Of a stretch of 64,000 nt of DNA, positions 1 through 8,331 are shown in pieces. Each line of letters opens with the position of its first letter. Position 1 is the stretch's first letter. This DNA is from Lachnospiraceae bacterium (GTDB lineage: Bacteria; Bacillota; Clostridia; Lachnospirales; Lachnospiraceae). The stretch is from the NCBI GenBank assembly GCA_900168235.1, contig FUZG01000003.1, positions 186,001 through 250,000 on the forward strand, in the 5' to 3' direction. Both the position numbers and the translations under genes were made by a program. The notes beneath the pieces were generated by a model that saw nothing but the letters and a program-made list of their open reading frames with translations, made no database searches and was not told the origin of the DNA.

Positions 1-415
1 GCTGCAGCGCCGCACCCTCTCGTCCGACAGAACCGCCGCAGAGATGTGTTAAAAGCGTAGACACAAAAATAAGCGGTGCCATTCTCACAGGGAGCTCCGT
101 CTGGGCACGAAGGGTTGTCAGTATCAGATTTGTACCTCTGATCTTATACTCACCTGCATGCTTATACAAAAAAGTAATGAGCAGTCCCGCAAAAGGCAGC
201 ATTATCAGTGTCACAGGGAAATTCGCCACCCGTACCGCATTAGCAAACCTGTCTCCTATCGAGAACGCCGCACTAACGATTCCTACAATGACACCGACCG
301 CGATGGCAAATAAGATCCAGCGCGCCATATGGATAAAGTTCCACCCTGATTCTTTTCCCGCTTTGTAAAGTTCTCCAAAAAATCTCTGATCCTCGTCCAC
401 TTGTATTCTCTCCAT
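1..415 (-). CDS. ClC-family chloride channel/antiporter, 3' end cut off by window edge
   Basis: The first 138 codons are visible; the gene runs off the left edge. It encodes an integral membrane anion channel or H+/Cl- antiporter of the ClC family. A soluble stretch of about 20 residues is followed by a hydrophobic helix (about 24-45), a second helix (about 56-72), and then the family signature GSVGREGAALQ near residue 130, which in ClC proteins lines the anion selectivity filter. The chosen ATG at 415 gives the protein MERIQVDEDQ; upstream there is only a weak AGGA. It faces away from the SUF operon terminator. Substrate (Cl- or F-) cannot be told from this part. Confidence 0.85.
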   Translation of the reverse strand, partial: MERIQVDEDQRFFGELYKAGKESGWNFIHMARWILFAIAVGVIVGIVSAAFSIGDRFANAVRVANFPVTLIMLPFAGLLITFLYKHAGEYKIRGTNLILTTLRAQTELPVRMAPLIFVSTLLTHLCGGSVGREGAALQ

Positions 416-514
416 TCCTAAAATTGTCCTAATACTCCACAATTCTCCTATCGGCCGTTCCTCTCCATAAAACGACCGACAGATACAATTTTTTGTGCGG
501 TATGTTCTGCACAA

Positions 515-549
515 AAAAGACACGTCCGGATAATACCGCCGTGTCTTTT
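515..549 (-). terminator. Rho-independent terminator of the SUF operon
   Basis: A 10-bp perfect stem (AAAAGACACG with CGTGTCTTTT, 15-nt loop) lies 9 bases after the sufU stop codon and is followed on the minus strand by a run of T. Confidence 0.85.
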
Positions 550-557
550 ATTGCTAT

Positions 558-1037
558 TTATCTACCTGCAGCACATTCATCATGATCTTCGTGGGCATAA
601 CCCTCTGTTGTGTCCTTCTCCATCATCTCGCGGAGAGTACGCCATCCGAGGACCGCACACTTAACACGCGCAGGCATATGTGAGATATCACGAAGGATAC
701 CTGCTTCATCAAGGTCATCTATATCCTCTTCAGAAGCCTCGCCTCTTATCATACGCATGAACTTATCAGCAAAATCCAGCGCTGTCTCCTTATCTTCACC
801 GATAATGAGATCCAGCATCATATCTGTTGATGCCTGAGAGATCGCGCATCCGCTTCCTGAGAAAGAAGCATCAGTGATAACGCCATCCTCGATCTGAAGC
901 TCAAGGAAGATATCATCACCGCATGTAGGATTTACGCCCTCAAGGATCATCGTAGGATTATCGAGCTTTCCCTTGTGGGAAGGTCTCAGATTGTGCTCAT
1001 TTAAGATAGTATTATTGTACAGATTATTAATTGCCAT
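558..1037 (-). CDS. sufU: SufU, iron-sulfur assembly protein
   Basis: This 159-residue protein is the SufU/IscU-type partner of SufS in the Gram-positive SUF pathway. In well-studied SufU proteins it takes persulfide sulfur from SufS through a zinc-bound site. The three expected cysteines are present at C39 (in PTCGDD, with D41), C64 (in SGSGCAIS) and C127 (in RVKCAVLGW), together with the roughly 20-residue insertion (about 97-117) that marks SufU rather than IscU. The start overlaps the end of sufS by 11 bases, so the two are translationally coupled, and it is the last gene of sufC-B-D-S-U. The tail is His/Asp-rich (HEDHDECAAGR) and carries one extra Cys. Confidence 0.95.
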   Translation of the reverse strand: MAINNLYNNTILNEHNLRPSHKGKLDNPTMILEGVNPTCGDDIFLELQIEDGVITDASFSGSGCAISQASTDMMLDLIIGEDKETALDFADKFMRMIRGEASEEDIDDLDEAGILRDISHMPARVKCAVLGWRTLREMMEKDTTEGYAHEDHDECAAGR

Positions 1038-2244
1038 AACCCATGATTCCTCTTATATTCTTTACCTTATCCATGAAGAACCGCACATCTTCCTCTGTAT
1101 TGTACAGATAGAGACTTGCACGAGCCGTACTGGATTCACCCAGATACTCAAGGAGCGGCTGCGCGCAGTGATGTCCTGCACGGATACAAATTTTATCACC
1201 GTCAAGGATTGATGATATATCGTGAGGATGCACTCCGTCAATAGTAAATGACACAATTCCATTGTGATTCTTCGGGTCATCGCTTCCAAGGATATGAAAG
1301 TAGGGAAGCGTAGCTGCCTCTTCAAAAATAATGGAAGTAAGTCTGTCCTCAGTCTCACGGATAAAATCAAAGCCTACATTTTTCAGATACTTTATAGCCC
1401 TGTCCAGGCCATATGCACCTGTAGCATTTACTGTACCTGCCTCAAATTTATGCGGAAGTTCTGCCCACTTCTCTGTATCATGAGTCACATACTCGATCAT
1501 CTCACCGCCTCGAAGGAACGGAGGCATCTCCTCCAGAAGCTCTCTTCTGCCGTAAAGCACGCCTATTCCGAAGGGTGCCATAAGCTTGTGTCCGGAAAAA
1601 ACAAGGAAGTCTGCGCCGAGCTCTTTTACATCGACCTTCATATGAGGTGCTGACTGCGCTGCATCCACAACAGTCACCGCGCCCACTGCATGAGCCATAT
1701 CAGAGATCTTTTTTACAGGATTGATACATCCAAGGACATTTGACACATGGCCTACTGCCACGATCTTTACGCCCTTAACAATCTTTTTCTGAAGCTCTGC
1801 ATCTGTAAATGTACCGTCATGCTCAGGCTCCAGATACTCCACACGGGCGCCTGTACGCTCCGCAGCCATTCTCCATGGAAGGATATTGGAGTGATGCTCC
1901 ATAATAGTAGTGAGCACTGTGTCCCCAGGCTTTAGAACACTGCATGCATAGCTGTAAGCCACGAGGTTCAGGGACTCTGACGCATTACGTGTAAAAATGA
2001 TCTCTCTTGCAGAATCAGCACCGATAAACTCTTTTACAGTTTCTCTTGCGTTCTCATAGGCATCAGTTGCCTCTATGCTTATCCCATAAAGACCTCTCAA
2101 GGGATTCGCATTCATCTTTTCATTAAATTCACGCTCTGCATCGATCACGACCTGCGGTCTCTGGGAAGTAGCCGCACTGTCAAGATATGTAACACCGGTC
2201 TCCGCAAAGATCGGAAAGTCCTTTCGGAACTGATTTTCTTTCAT
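1027..2244 (-). CDS. sufS: SufS cysteine desulfurase
   Basis: A 405-residue PLP enzyme (class V aminotransferase fold, group II cysteine desulfurase) that removes sulfur from L-cysteine for Fe-S cluster assembly. The PLP lysine is K220 in FSGHKLMAPFG; the catalytic persulfide cysteine is C360 in IRAGHHCAQPLL, a context typical of SufS rather than IscS/NifS. An 88-base gap separates it from sufD, the largest gap in the operon, and it overlaps sufU by 11 bases. A second desulfurase of the IscS/NifS type lies at 37657-38802 next to mnmA, so the two probably serve Fe-S assembly and tRNA thiolation respectively. Confidence 0.95.
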   Translation of the reverse strand: MKENQFRKDFPIFAETGVTYLDSAATSQRPQVVIDAEREFNEKMNANPLRGLYGISIEATDAYENARETVKEFIGADSAREIIFTRNASESLNLVAYSYACSVLKPGDTVLTTIMEHHSNILPWRMAAERTGARVEYLEPEHDGTFTDAELQKKIVKGVKIVAVGHVSNVLGCINPVKKISDMAHAVGAVTVVDAAQSAPHMKVDVKELGADFLVFSGHKLMAPFGIGVLYGRRELLEEMPPFLRGGEMIEYVTHDTEKWAELPHKFEAGTVNATGAYGLDRAIKYLKNVGFDFIRETEDRLTSIIFEEAATLPYFHILGSDDPKNHNGIVSFTIDGVHPHDISSILDGDKICIRAGHHCAQPLLEYLGESSTARASLYLYNTEEDVRFFMDKVKNIRGIMGYGN

Positions 2245-2332
2245 GAACCTGTAAACTCCTAATCTTTATTTTATGAAAGCGACCATCCCGCGTACGGAAC
2301 GGCCGCCATTGAAAATACTATGTTATTCGGTC

Positions 2333-3394
2333 TTAAAACGCTTCCTCGATAAACTGCTGGATACGTCCCAGTGTATTTTCATCCTGAATGAGACGGTTTA
2401 CACTGTTAAGTCTTGCCTTTGTCATCAGGATCTCAGCTTCTTTCTCCGGAATACCGCGGGACTTCATATAGAAAAGCATATCCTCGGAAAGACGTCCGAT
2501 AGTCGCACCGTGAGTTCCTTCCACATCTTCCTCACTGCAGAGGATATTTGGAAGAGACTTATTATGCACTCCCTTTGAAAGGAGAAGTACATTTTCCTGC
2601 TCATCGCCCACAGCACCCTTTGCACCGCGGACAAGATTGATAGTACCACGGAAATTCTTCTTGGATTCATCCATCATGGCACCGTTAAGGATCAGCTCAC
2701 TCTCGCTCTTCTTTCCAAAGTGCTGGATATTGTAGTTCATATCGAGGAGCTGGGTTCCGCGGGTAAGATATCCCACGTTACCGTCATAACGGCTCTTTCT
2801 TCCGCGAAGATCAACCCGTGTTCCTGTATAAGTCCTGCCGCCGCCAAGCTCCATCTGGATCACATCGATATGCGCATCATCCTCTGCAACTCCTCCGATA
2901 TCATCGAAATGCAGGTACTGATTACCCAGAAGATTTGTCTTAACGAGGTGGATCGTAGCTCCTGCCTCAGCCTTGAGCTTTGTCTGTATTCCAAAGAAAC
3001 CTGATTCAGTCCTCTTTGAAACATAATTCATGATAACAGTGATCTCACTGCCTTCTTCTGCAATGATCTCCTGCTTTCGTAAAAGTCCGTCGCCTTCGCC
3101 AAGCTTATAATCGAGACAGATGGGCTTTGACACAGTCTTGCCCTTCTGTGCACGTATCACGAGAGTCGGAACATTTTCGCGCTTCATGATATTGTCCATC
3201 TCAGGACCAACACCGCCGCAGACTTCATCCAAAAGACTTCCGTCCTTTTCAACAGTGATACCGTTCGGAAGATCCTGAATCACCAGATCTCCGCGATTAT
3301 TAAGCTTTACCGTTTCGTCGATTCCGACTCCGTTCAGATCCAGAAAGTTCCAGGTCAGCGTCGGGAGCGGATTAAACACACCCTTAAGTTCCAT
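2333..3394 (-). CDS. sufD: SufD, Fe-S scaffold complex subunit
   Basis: A 353-residue beta-helix protein of the SufB/SufD family. With SufB and SufC it forms the SufBC2D scaffold on which clusters are built in the cytoplasm. The C-terminal part carries the family block EDVEGTHGATIGRLSEDMLF, where SufB has a related DIGHEAKIGRISDDAVFY. At 353 residues it is somewhat shorter than Proteobacterial SufD (about 420), losing mostly N-terminal sequence, as usual in Clostridia. It starts 4 bases after the sufB stop. Confidence 0.93.
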   Translation of the reverse strand: MELKGVFNPLPTLTWNFLDLNGVGIDETVKLNNRGDLVIQDLPNGITVEKDGSLLDEVCGGVGPEMDNIMKRENVPTLVIRAQKGKTVSKPICLDYKLGEGDGLLRKQEIIAEEGSEITVIMNYVSKRTESGFFGIQTKLKAEAGATIHLVKTNLLGNQYLHFDDIGGVAEDDAHIDVIQMELGGGRTYTGTRVDLRGRKSRYDGNVGYLTRGTQLLDMNYNIQHFGKKSESELILNGAMMDESKKNFRGTINLVRGAKGAVGDEQENVLLLSKGVHNKSLPNILCSEEDVEGTHGATIGRLSEDMLFYMKSRGIPEKEAEILMTKARLNSVNRLIQDENTLGRIQQFIEEAF

Positions 3395-3398
3395 TTGC

Positions 3399-4799
3399 TC
3401 AGCCTCCTGTCATTTCCAGATTTATAAGATTGTTCATTTCAACCGCGTATTCAAGAGGAAGCTCCTTTGAAACAGGATTAGCAAAACCACTTACGATCAT
3501 TGCTCTCGCTTCATCCTCGGAAATACCACGGCTCATTAAGTAGAACACTGCATCATCACTGATGCGTCCGATCTTTGCCTCATGTCCGATATCTGCATCA
3601 TCTGTGCGGATATCCATAGCAGGAACCGTATCAGATACTGAAATGTCATCAAGCATAAGAGACTGACAGGAAACAGTTGCCTTCGCATTCTTCGCTTCCG
3701 GCATAACAGTGACAGAACTTCTGTATGTGCTGATACCGCCATCCTTACTGATGGACTTGGAGCTGATGCTTGAGGAAGTATTCTTACCGATCTGTATGAC
3801 CTTTGCACCTGTATCCAGATTCTGAGTCTTTCCTGCGAAAGTGATTCCTGTAAATTCCATATGAGAATCATCACCCTTAAGGATAGTCGTAGGATAAAGA
3901 TAGCTCACATGTGAACCAAAGGAACCGCTTACCCATTCCATCTTCGCACCTTCCTCACAGATGGCGCGCTTGGTGTTCAGGTTGTACATATTTTTGGACC
4001 AGTTCTCAATGGTCGAATAGCGAAGACGCGCATTCTTTCCAACGAAAAGCTCTACGCAGCCCGCATGAAGGTTTGCCACGCTGTACTTAGGCGCAGAACA
4101 TCCCTCGATAAAGTGAAGGTCAGCACCTTCCTCGAGAATGATGAGGGTATGCTCAAACTGTCCTGCTCCGGGAGCGTTAAGACGGAAATATGACTGAAGC
4201 GGTATCTCAACCTTAACTCCTGCCGGAACGTAAACAAATGATCCTCCGGACCAAACAGCACCGTGAAGCGCTGCAAACTTGTGATCTGTAGGCGGAACGA
4301 GCTTCATAAAGTGAGTCTTTACGAGATCTTCATGATCTCTAAGGGCGCTCTCCATATCTGTATAAACAACACCCTGAGCCAGAACCTCTTCCTTAACGTT
4401 GTGATAAACAAGCTCGGAATCGTACTGCGCACCCACACCTGCAAGGCTCTTACGCTCTGCATCCGGGATACCCAGTCTCTCAAATGTGTTCTTGATGTCA
4501 TCAGGAACCTCAGACCATTTTCCCTTCATGGCTGTATTCGGACGCACATAAGTTACGATATCGTCCATGTTCAGACCCGAGATATCAGGTCCCCACTCAG
4601 GAACAGTCTGCTTATTATAAGTCTCAAGAGCTTTCAGACGAAATTCTGTCATCCACTCCGGATCATTTTTTTCCTTTGAGATCTGACGGACTATGTCTTC
4701 TGTCAGTCCCTCTTTGACCTTGTAAAAATCCTTTTCCTCATAACGGAAATCGTAAAGGCTTCGGTCAATATCCTTTACATCAGGTTTGATTTCAGCCAT
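3399..4799 (-). CDS. sufB: SufB, Fe-S scaffold complex subunit
   Basis: A 466-residue SufB, normal length for the family. It is the SufBC2D subunit on which the nascent cluster is thought to form. Clear SufB blocks are the N-terminal SKEKNDPEWMTEFRLKALE, the central beta-helix with GAVWSGGSFVYVPAGVKVE, and the C-terminal ADIGHEAKIGRISDDAVFYL. The ATG overlaps the sufC stop by one base (TGATG), and sufD follows after 4 bases, so all three are made together. Confidence 0.96.
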   Translation of the reverse strand: MAEIKPDVKDIDRSLYDFRYEEKDFYKVKEGLTEDIVRQISKEKNDPEWMTEFRLKALETYNKQTVPEWGPDISGLNMDDIVTYVRPNTAMKGKWSEVPDDIKNTFERLGIPDAERKSLAGVGAQYDSELVYHNVKEEVLAQGVVYTDMESALRDHEDLVKTHFMKLVPPTDHKFAALHGAVWSGGSFVYVPAGVKVEIPLQSYFRLNAPGAGQFEHTLIILEEGADLHFIEGCSAPKYSVANLHAGCVELFVGKNARLRYSTIENWSKNMYNLNTKRAICEEGAKMEWVSGSFGSHVSYLYPTTILKGDDSHMEFTGITFAGKTQNLDTGAKVIQIGKNTSSSISSKSISKDGGISTYRSSVTVMPEAKNAKATVSCQSLMLDDISVSDTVPAMDIRTDDADIGHEAKIGRISDDAVFYLMSRGISEDEARAMIVSGFANPVSKELPLEYAVEMNNLINLEMTGG

Positions 4800-5551
4800 C
4801 AGTTATTCTCCTGTCCGCCGATAAAGCGCTCAAATCCATGATCGTTGATCTCTGTTACGAGAGAACCGTCTCCTGTCTCTACAATATTTCCCTTTACAAG
4901 GACATGAGTATAGTCAACATGGAGTGACTCAAGGATACGTGTAGAGTGAGTGATGATGAGAAGGGCACCGTCGCGCTTCTTCTGATACTCCTCGATACCT
5001 CTGGATACAGTACGAACTGCATCAACGTCGAGTCCTGAGTCTGTTTCATCAAGGATCGCAAGCTTCGGATTCAGCATGAGAAGCTGCAGGATCTCTGCCT
5101 TCTTTTTCTCACCGCCGGAAAAACCAACGTTAAGATCACGGTCTTTATAAGCAGAATCAAAGGAAAGAACCTCCATTGCTTCCTTAAGGTTCTTTTTGAA
5201 CTCAGAATATTTGATCTTTTCACCTGTCTGCTGAACGATAGAATTGCGGATAAAACTGGAAAGAGAGATTCCCGGAACCTCGAGCGGGTTCTGGAAAGAA
5301 AGGAACATTCCTGCCTTTGCACGCTTATCAGCTGATTCATTCTTTATGGAAAGGCCGTTAAAGAAGATATCTCCTCCTGTGACCTTATAATTTGGATTTC
5401 CCATCAGGGCGTAGCCGAGAGTTGACTTTCCGGCTCCGTTGGGTCCCATCAGGACATGTGTCTCGCCCTTATTGATCTCAAGTGAGACTCCGTGAAGGAT
5501 TTCGCCGTCCTCCACTCCTACTGAAAGATTTCTAACGTCAAGTAAAGCCAT
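4799..5551 (-). CDS. sufC: SufC, Fe-S assembly ABC-type ATPase
   Basis: A 250-residue soluble ABC ATPase that drives conformational change in SufBC2D. Walker A is GPNGAGKST at about 36-44, the signature is SGGEKKKAE, and Walker B is LAILDETDSGLDVD. The D following the Walker B glutamate is replaced by ETDSG, as is usual in SufC. First gene of the SUF operon; the SD AAGGAG lies 8 bases before the ATG. The upstream region holds an inverted repeat (5584-5617). Confidence 0.96.
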   Translation of the reverse strand: MALLDVRNLSVGVEDGEILHGVSLEINKGETHVLMGPNGAGKSTLGYALMGNPNYKVTGGDIFFNGLSIKNESADKRAKAGMFLSFQNPLEVPGISLSSFIRNSIVQQTGEKIKYSEFKKNLKEAMEVLSFDSAYKDRDLNVGFSGGEKKKAEILQLLMLNPKLAILDETDSGLDVDAVRTVSRGIEEYQKKRDGALLIITHSTRILESLHVDYTHVLVKGNIVETGDGSLVTEINDHGFERFIGGQENN

Positions 5552-5583
5552 TTTTTTCTCCTTGGATTATATCCCCTATATAT

Positions 5584-5617
5584 ACTAGGTTTTGTATGAT
5601 TTCAGACATTTCCTAGT
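5584..5617 (-). promoter_or_regulatory. Inverted repeat in front of the SUF operon, possible operator
   Basis: ACTAGG and CCTAGT arms, 22 bases apart, lie 33-66 bases upstream of sufC in a short A/T-rich stretch. No clear sigma-A promoter is seen, though TATATA and ATATAAT sequences follow. SUF operons are often controlled by Rrf2-family iron-sulfur regulators; whether this is such a site is only a guess. Confidence 0.3.
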
Positions 5618-5660
5618 GAGATACCGTAGAATGAATGATACCACATTTTTACTGCGTCTG

Positions 5661-5834
5661 TCAAAGCTGATGACGCACTACTGCATATTCGTCGTCCGCT
5701 GAATAATAGGGACACGAAAAATTAGTTCCCGAAAGGAATTTATACATTTCATCCTGATCCAGATTTACTTCACAGGTATAATATTCCTCTTCTTCATCAT
5801 AGACATAATTCACACAGGAATCGCAGCATGACAT
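5661..5834 (-). CDS. Small Cys-rich DUF6472-like protein
   Basis: A 57-residue acidic protein starting MSCCDSCVNYVYDEEEEYY. Five cysteines are visible: CCDSC at 3-6, one in YYTCEV and one in FSCPYY. That pattern suggests a small metal- or cluster-binding fold, but the function is not known. I recognise the layout from the DUF6472 family of Clostridia. The start was placed at 5834 because AGAGGTG lies six bases upstream; an in-frame start 24 bases earlier lacks this. It sits between pyk and sufC on the same strand and is preceded by a strong terminator, so it has its own promoter or shares one with suf. Confidence 0.75.
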   Translation of the reverse strand: MSCCDSCVNYVYDEEEEYYTCEVNLDQDEMYKFLSGTNFSCPYYSADDEYAVVRHQL

Positions 5835-5857
5835 AAAAACACCTCTTCTAAACAACA

Positions 5858-5904
5858 CAAAACCGCTGCGGGTCAGAATCTACTGACCTTGCAGCGGTTT
5901 TAAT
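5858..5904 (-). terminator. Terminator of pyk
   Basis: A long GC-rich stem (AACCGCTGC..GGTCAG pairing with CTGACC..GCAGCGGTT, 6-nt loop) is flanked by A and T runs. It lies about 95 bases after the pyk stop and in front of the DUF6472-like gene. Confidence 0.85.
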
Positions 5905-5998
5905 TATAATGTGGATACGATGCCGTGTAAAGCTAAGCACGCCTCACAAAATCATTCTTGTTCAATTACAACACGCTAACAAATAGTTTGCCGCGAAA

Positions 5999-7420
5999 TT
6001 AAACTTCCTCTACACGGATCATGTTTGTTCTTCCGGATACGCCGAGCGGAAGTCCTGCTGTAAGAACTACCTTGCTTCCATGATGAATGATACCTGCAAG
6101 CTCTGCCTGATGGATAGCAGACTCGAAGAGAGCCTCTGCATCCTCTTCCTGCTTGATAACAAGAGGGATAGTATCAAAGAGAAGGTTTGTCTGGTAAGCA
6201 ACTCCGCTCTCTGTGCTGCATGCGATGATCGGGCATGTAGGCTTAAATCTTGAAAGTCTCTCAGCAGTAAATCCGGACATCGTAACTGCGATGATAGCGT
6301 CAGCCTTGATATCCTGTGCTACAGTACATGCAGCATGGGAAATAGCCATTGTTGTCTCCGGGATGATAGCATCACGGTAACGGCTGATCATACGCTGCTC
6401 GTAGTCGATATCTGCCTCAGTTCTCTCAGCGATACGGGACATGATCTCAACTGCCTCTACCGGGTAAGAACCGTTTGCTGTCTCACCGGAAAGCATGATA
6501 GCTGTTGTTCCGTCATAGATAGCGTTTGCAACGTCAGTGGTCTCAGCACGTGTAGGACGCGGGTTGTGGATCATGGAATCAAGCATCTGAGTAGCTGTGA
6601 TTACGATCTTGCCCTCTCTCTCTGCGAGCTTGATCATTTCCTTCTGAAGGGAAGGAACTTCCTCAAGGGGAACCTCAACACCAAGGTCACCTCTTGCAAC
6701 CATGATACCGTCTGCAACCTTCAGGATCTCTTCAATGTTGCGTACACCCTGAACAGACTCGATCTTTGCAATGATCTTCATCTTGCTTCCGTGACGATCC
6801 AGAAGCTTTCTAACCTGCATGATATCATCTGCAGTACGTGTGAAGGATGCTGCTATAAAATCAAAACCAAGTCTGCATCCGAATACGATATCCTCGCGAT
6901 CCTTATCGCTGATGAACGGCATGGAAAGGTCTGCACCGGGCACATTTACACCCTTACGATCGGAAACAGGTCCGTCGTTCATTACAGTACAAACGATTTC
7001 AGTAGAACCAACCTTATCAACATGAAGCTCGATGAGACCGTCATCGATCAGGATGGAACCACCCTCCTTTACGTCATTAACAAGACCGGCATAATTAACG
7101 AAAGCCTTTGTCTCATCACCAACAACTTCTTCTGTTGAAAGAGTAAAGGTCTGTCCCTTCTTCAGCTGATACTTCTTATTTTCTTCCTTGAATGTACCAA
7201 GACGGATCTCCGGTCCTCTTGTATCAAGAAGAGTTCCGATAGGCTGATTCATCTCTGATCTAACCTTCTTAAGGTTCTTGAACTTTGCGCCGTGCTCTTC
7301 ATGATCACCATGAGAGAAGTTAAATCTGGCAACGTTCATACCTGCCTTAATAAGTTTTCTGAGCATTTCCTCGCTCTGGGATGCAGGTCCGATAGTACAT
7401 ACAATTTTGGTTCTTCTCAT
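5999..7420 (-). CDS. pyk: Pyruvate kinase
   Basis: Converts phosphoenolpyruvate and ADP to pyruvate and ATP, the last step of glycolysis. The 473-residue protein has the full A/B/C domain arrangement. Visible motifs are CTIGPAS near the start, VARFNFSHGDHEEH, LLDTRGPEIRLG, the catalytic-lysine block IIAKIESVQG and the metal-binding VARGDLGVEVP. It lacks the extra C-terminal PEP-utilising-type domain found in many Bacillus enzymes. It is a single gene with its own terminator; a promoter and a perfect LacI-family-type palindrome lie about 150-200 bases upstream. Confidence 0.96.
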   Translation of the reverse strand: MRRTKIVCTIGPASQSEEMLRKLIKAGMNVARFNFSHGDHEEHGAKFKNLKKVRSEMNQPIGTLLDTRGPEIRLGTFKEENKKYQLKKGQTFTLSTEEVVGDETKAFVNYAGLVNDVKEGGSILIDDGLIELHVDKVGSTEIVCTVMNDGPVSDRKGVNVPGADLSMPFISDKDREDIVFGCRLGFDFIAASFTRTADDIMQVRKLLDRHGSKMKIIAKIESVQGVRNIEEILKVADGIMVARGDLGVEVPLEEVPSLQKEMIKLAEREGKIVITATQMLDSMIHNPRPTRAETTDVANAIYDGTTAIMLSGETANGSYPVEAVEIMSRIAERTEADIDYEQRMISRYRDAIIPETTMAISHAACTVAQDIKADAIIAVTMSGFTAERLSRFKPTCPIIACSTESGVAYQTNLLFDTIPLVIKQEEDAEALFESAIHQAELAGIIHHGSKVVLTAGLPLGVSGRTNMIRVEEV

Positions 7421-7571
7421 TCGTTTTTTCCTTTCTCATGCCCGTATTCGCCGCAGGCTGTGTTCTTTCTCTCGCTCTAAAGCACGCGACCTATCGTATC
7501 ACAGTTGGAATGTATCAAACACCCCTTTTTTTAGAAAATACTAAAATTCTCCCTTTCTATCTTAGAATCCA

Positions 7572-7600
7572 AATATATATCGGCATATTTATGTACAAAA
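7572..7600 (-). promoter_or_regulatory. Putative sigma-A promoter of pyk
   Basis: On the minus strand TTTTGT, a 17-base spacer and TATATT. The transcript leader would be about 145 bases long. Confidence 0.4.
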
Positions 7601-7606
7601 TGCATA

Positions 7607-7618
7607 TGAAACGTTTCA
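7607..7618. promoter_or_regulatory. LacI/GalR-family operator-like palindrome upstream of pyk
   Basis: A perfect 12-bp palindrome TGAAACGTTTCA with the central AACGTT typical of LacI-family operators (CcpA cre, Cra/FruR). It lies just upstream of the putative -35 box, where an activator would bind. Catabolite control of glycolytic genes by such regulators is well established in other bacteria; here it is inferred. Confidence 0.5.
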
Positions 7619-7848
7619 GATTATTGTATTTATAATGTACATTTTTGTTTAAAACTGATCGATACACACTCCTGTTTATACACTGCGCCTTAAAAATGAC
7701 TATTTTGCACAAATACATTGAACTAACTCAACAGAAGAATTTCGACACTTTTATAACAATGTGTATATTTTCTATAAAATACCTCTCCACAAACTCCGCA
7801 ACAAGTTACGCTAGGCTCGAAAATACCTCGCTAAGTGCTCCGAAAAAA

Positions 7849-7874
7849 GAGAGCCGGCTCATCCGCCGGCTCTC
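7849..7874 (-). terminator. Terminator of the liv-cytidylate kinase-PH operon
   Basis: A perfect 10-bp stem GAGAGCCGGC/GCCGGCTCTC with a 6-nt loop, followed on the minus strand by a T run, 25 bases past the stop of the PH-domain gene. Confidence 0.9.
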
Positions 7875-7898
7875 CCAAAAGAACAACTTCATATTCTG

Positions 7899-8297
7899 TT
7901 ATCTGATATCATCGTCGTCATCATGCTCGTCATGAAGAAATTCCCTGCTGCTGACCCTCTTTCTGTCTCGCTCAATCTCAATAAGCTCAGAAAGCTTTTC
8001 CATAACTTCCTTGGAATTTTTGATGTTCTTTATATCAAAATCTCCAAGAGTACGGTCACCGGAACTGCAATGGATAGTGCCGAGACCGAGCATGCGCTGG
8101 CCGAGAGTCCTGCTTAAGGATATATCCATGATCCTGTAAAGACGGACCTCATCTCTTTTCAGATTAAAAAATCCGCTTTCGATAAAAAGTCTCTCATTTG
8201 TAAGAGAATATTTTGTGAAACTCCATGGAAGTCCGAAAAGCGTACGCTTTCTGTCCGTCCATAGGTATTCTGTTGCCTCTTTTTCTATTCCGCTCAT
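7899..8297 (-). CDS. PH-domain (bPH_2/DUF304-like) protein
   Basis: A 132-residue soluble protein with a single bacterial PH-like domain: ATEYLWTDRKRTLFGL, YSLTNERLFIESGFFNLKRDEVRLYRIMDISLSR and a GLGTIHCSSGDRTLGDFDIKNIKN block are typical of YdbT/DUF304 proteins. Unlike many relatives it has no membrane helix. The C-terminus ends in an Asp-rich tail (HDEHDDDDDIR). It is the last gene of the operon, 34 bases after the kinase-like gene and just before a strong terminator. The specific role is unknown. Confidence 0.75.
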   Translation of the reverse strand: MSGIEKEATEYLWTDRKRTLFGLPWSFTKYSLTNERLFIESGFFNLKRDEVRLYRIMDISLSRTLGQRMLGLGTIHCSSGDRTLGDFDIKNIKNSKEVMEKLSELIEIERDRKRVSSREFLHDEHDDDDDIR

Positions 8298-8331
8298 TTG
8301 TACCTCTCCTTACACCCGCTTAATTTAAGAA

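Larger units (their letters stand above)
7421..7898. other. Long A/T-rich intergenic region upstream of pyk
   Basis: No gene is supported here. It holds the putative pyk promoter (7572-7600), the palindrome at 7607-7618, and at its far end the terminator of the PH-domain gene (7849-7874). The remaining A/T-rich sequence shows no obvious conserved RNA fold by eye. Confidence 0.6.

Noticed and set aside
6335-7138. A 267-codon open frame on the plus strand opposite pyk
   Set aside because: Antisense shadow of pyruvate kinase with low-complexity Cys/Leu content and no ribosome site.
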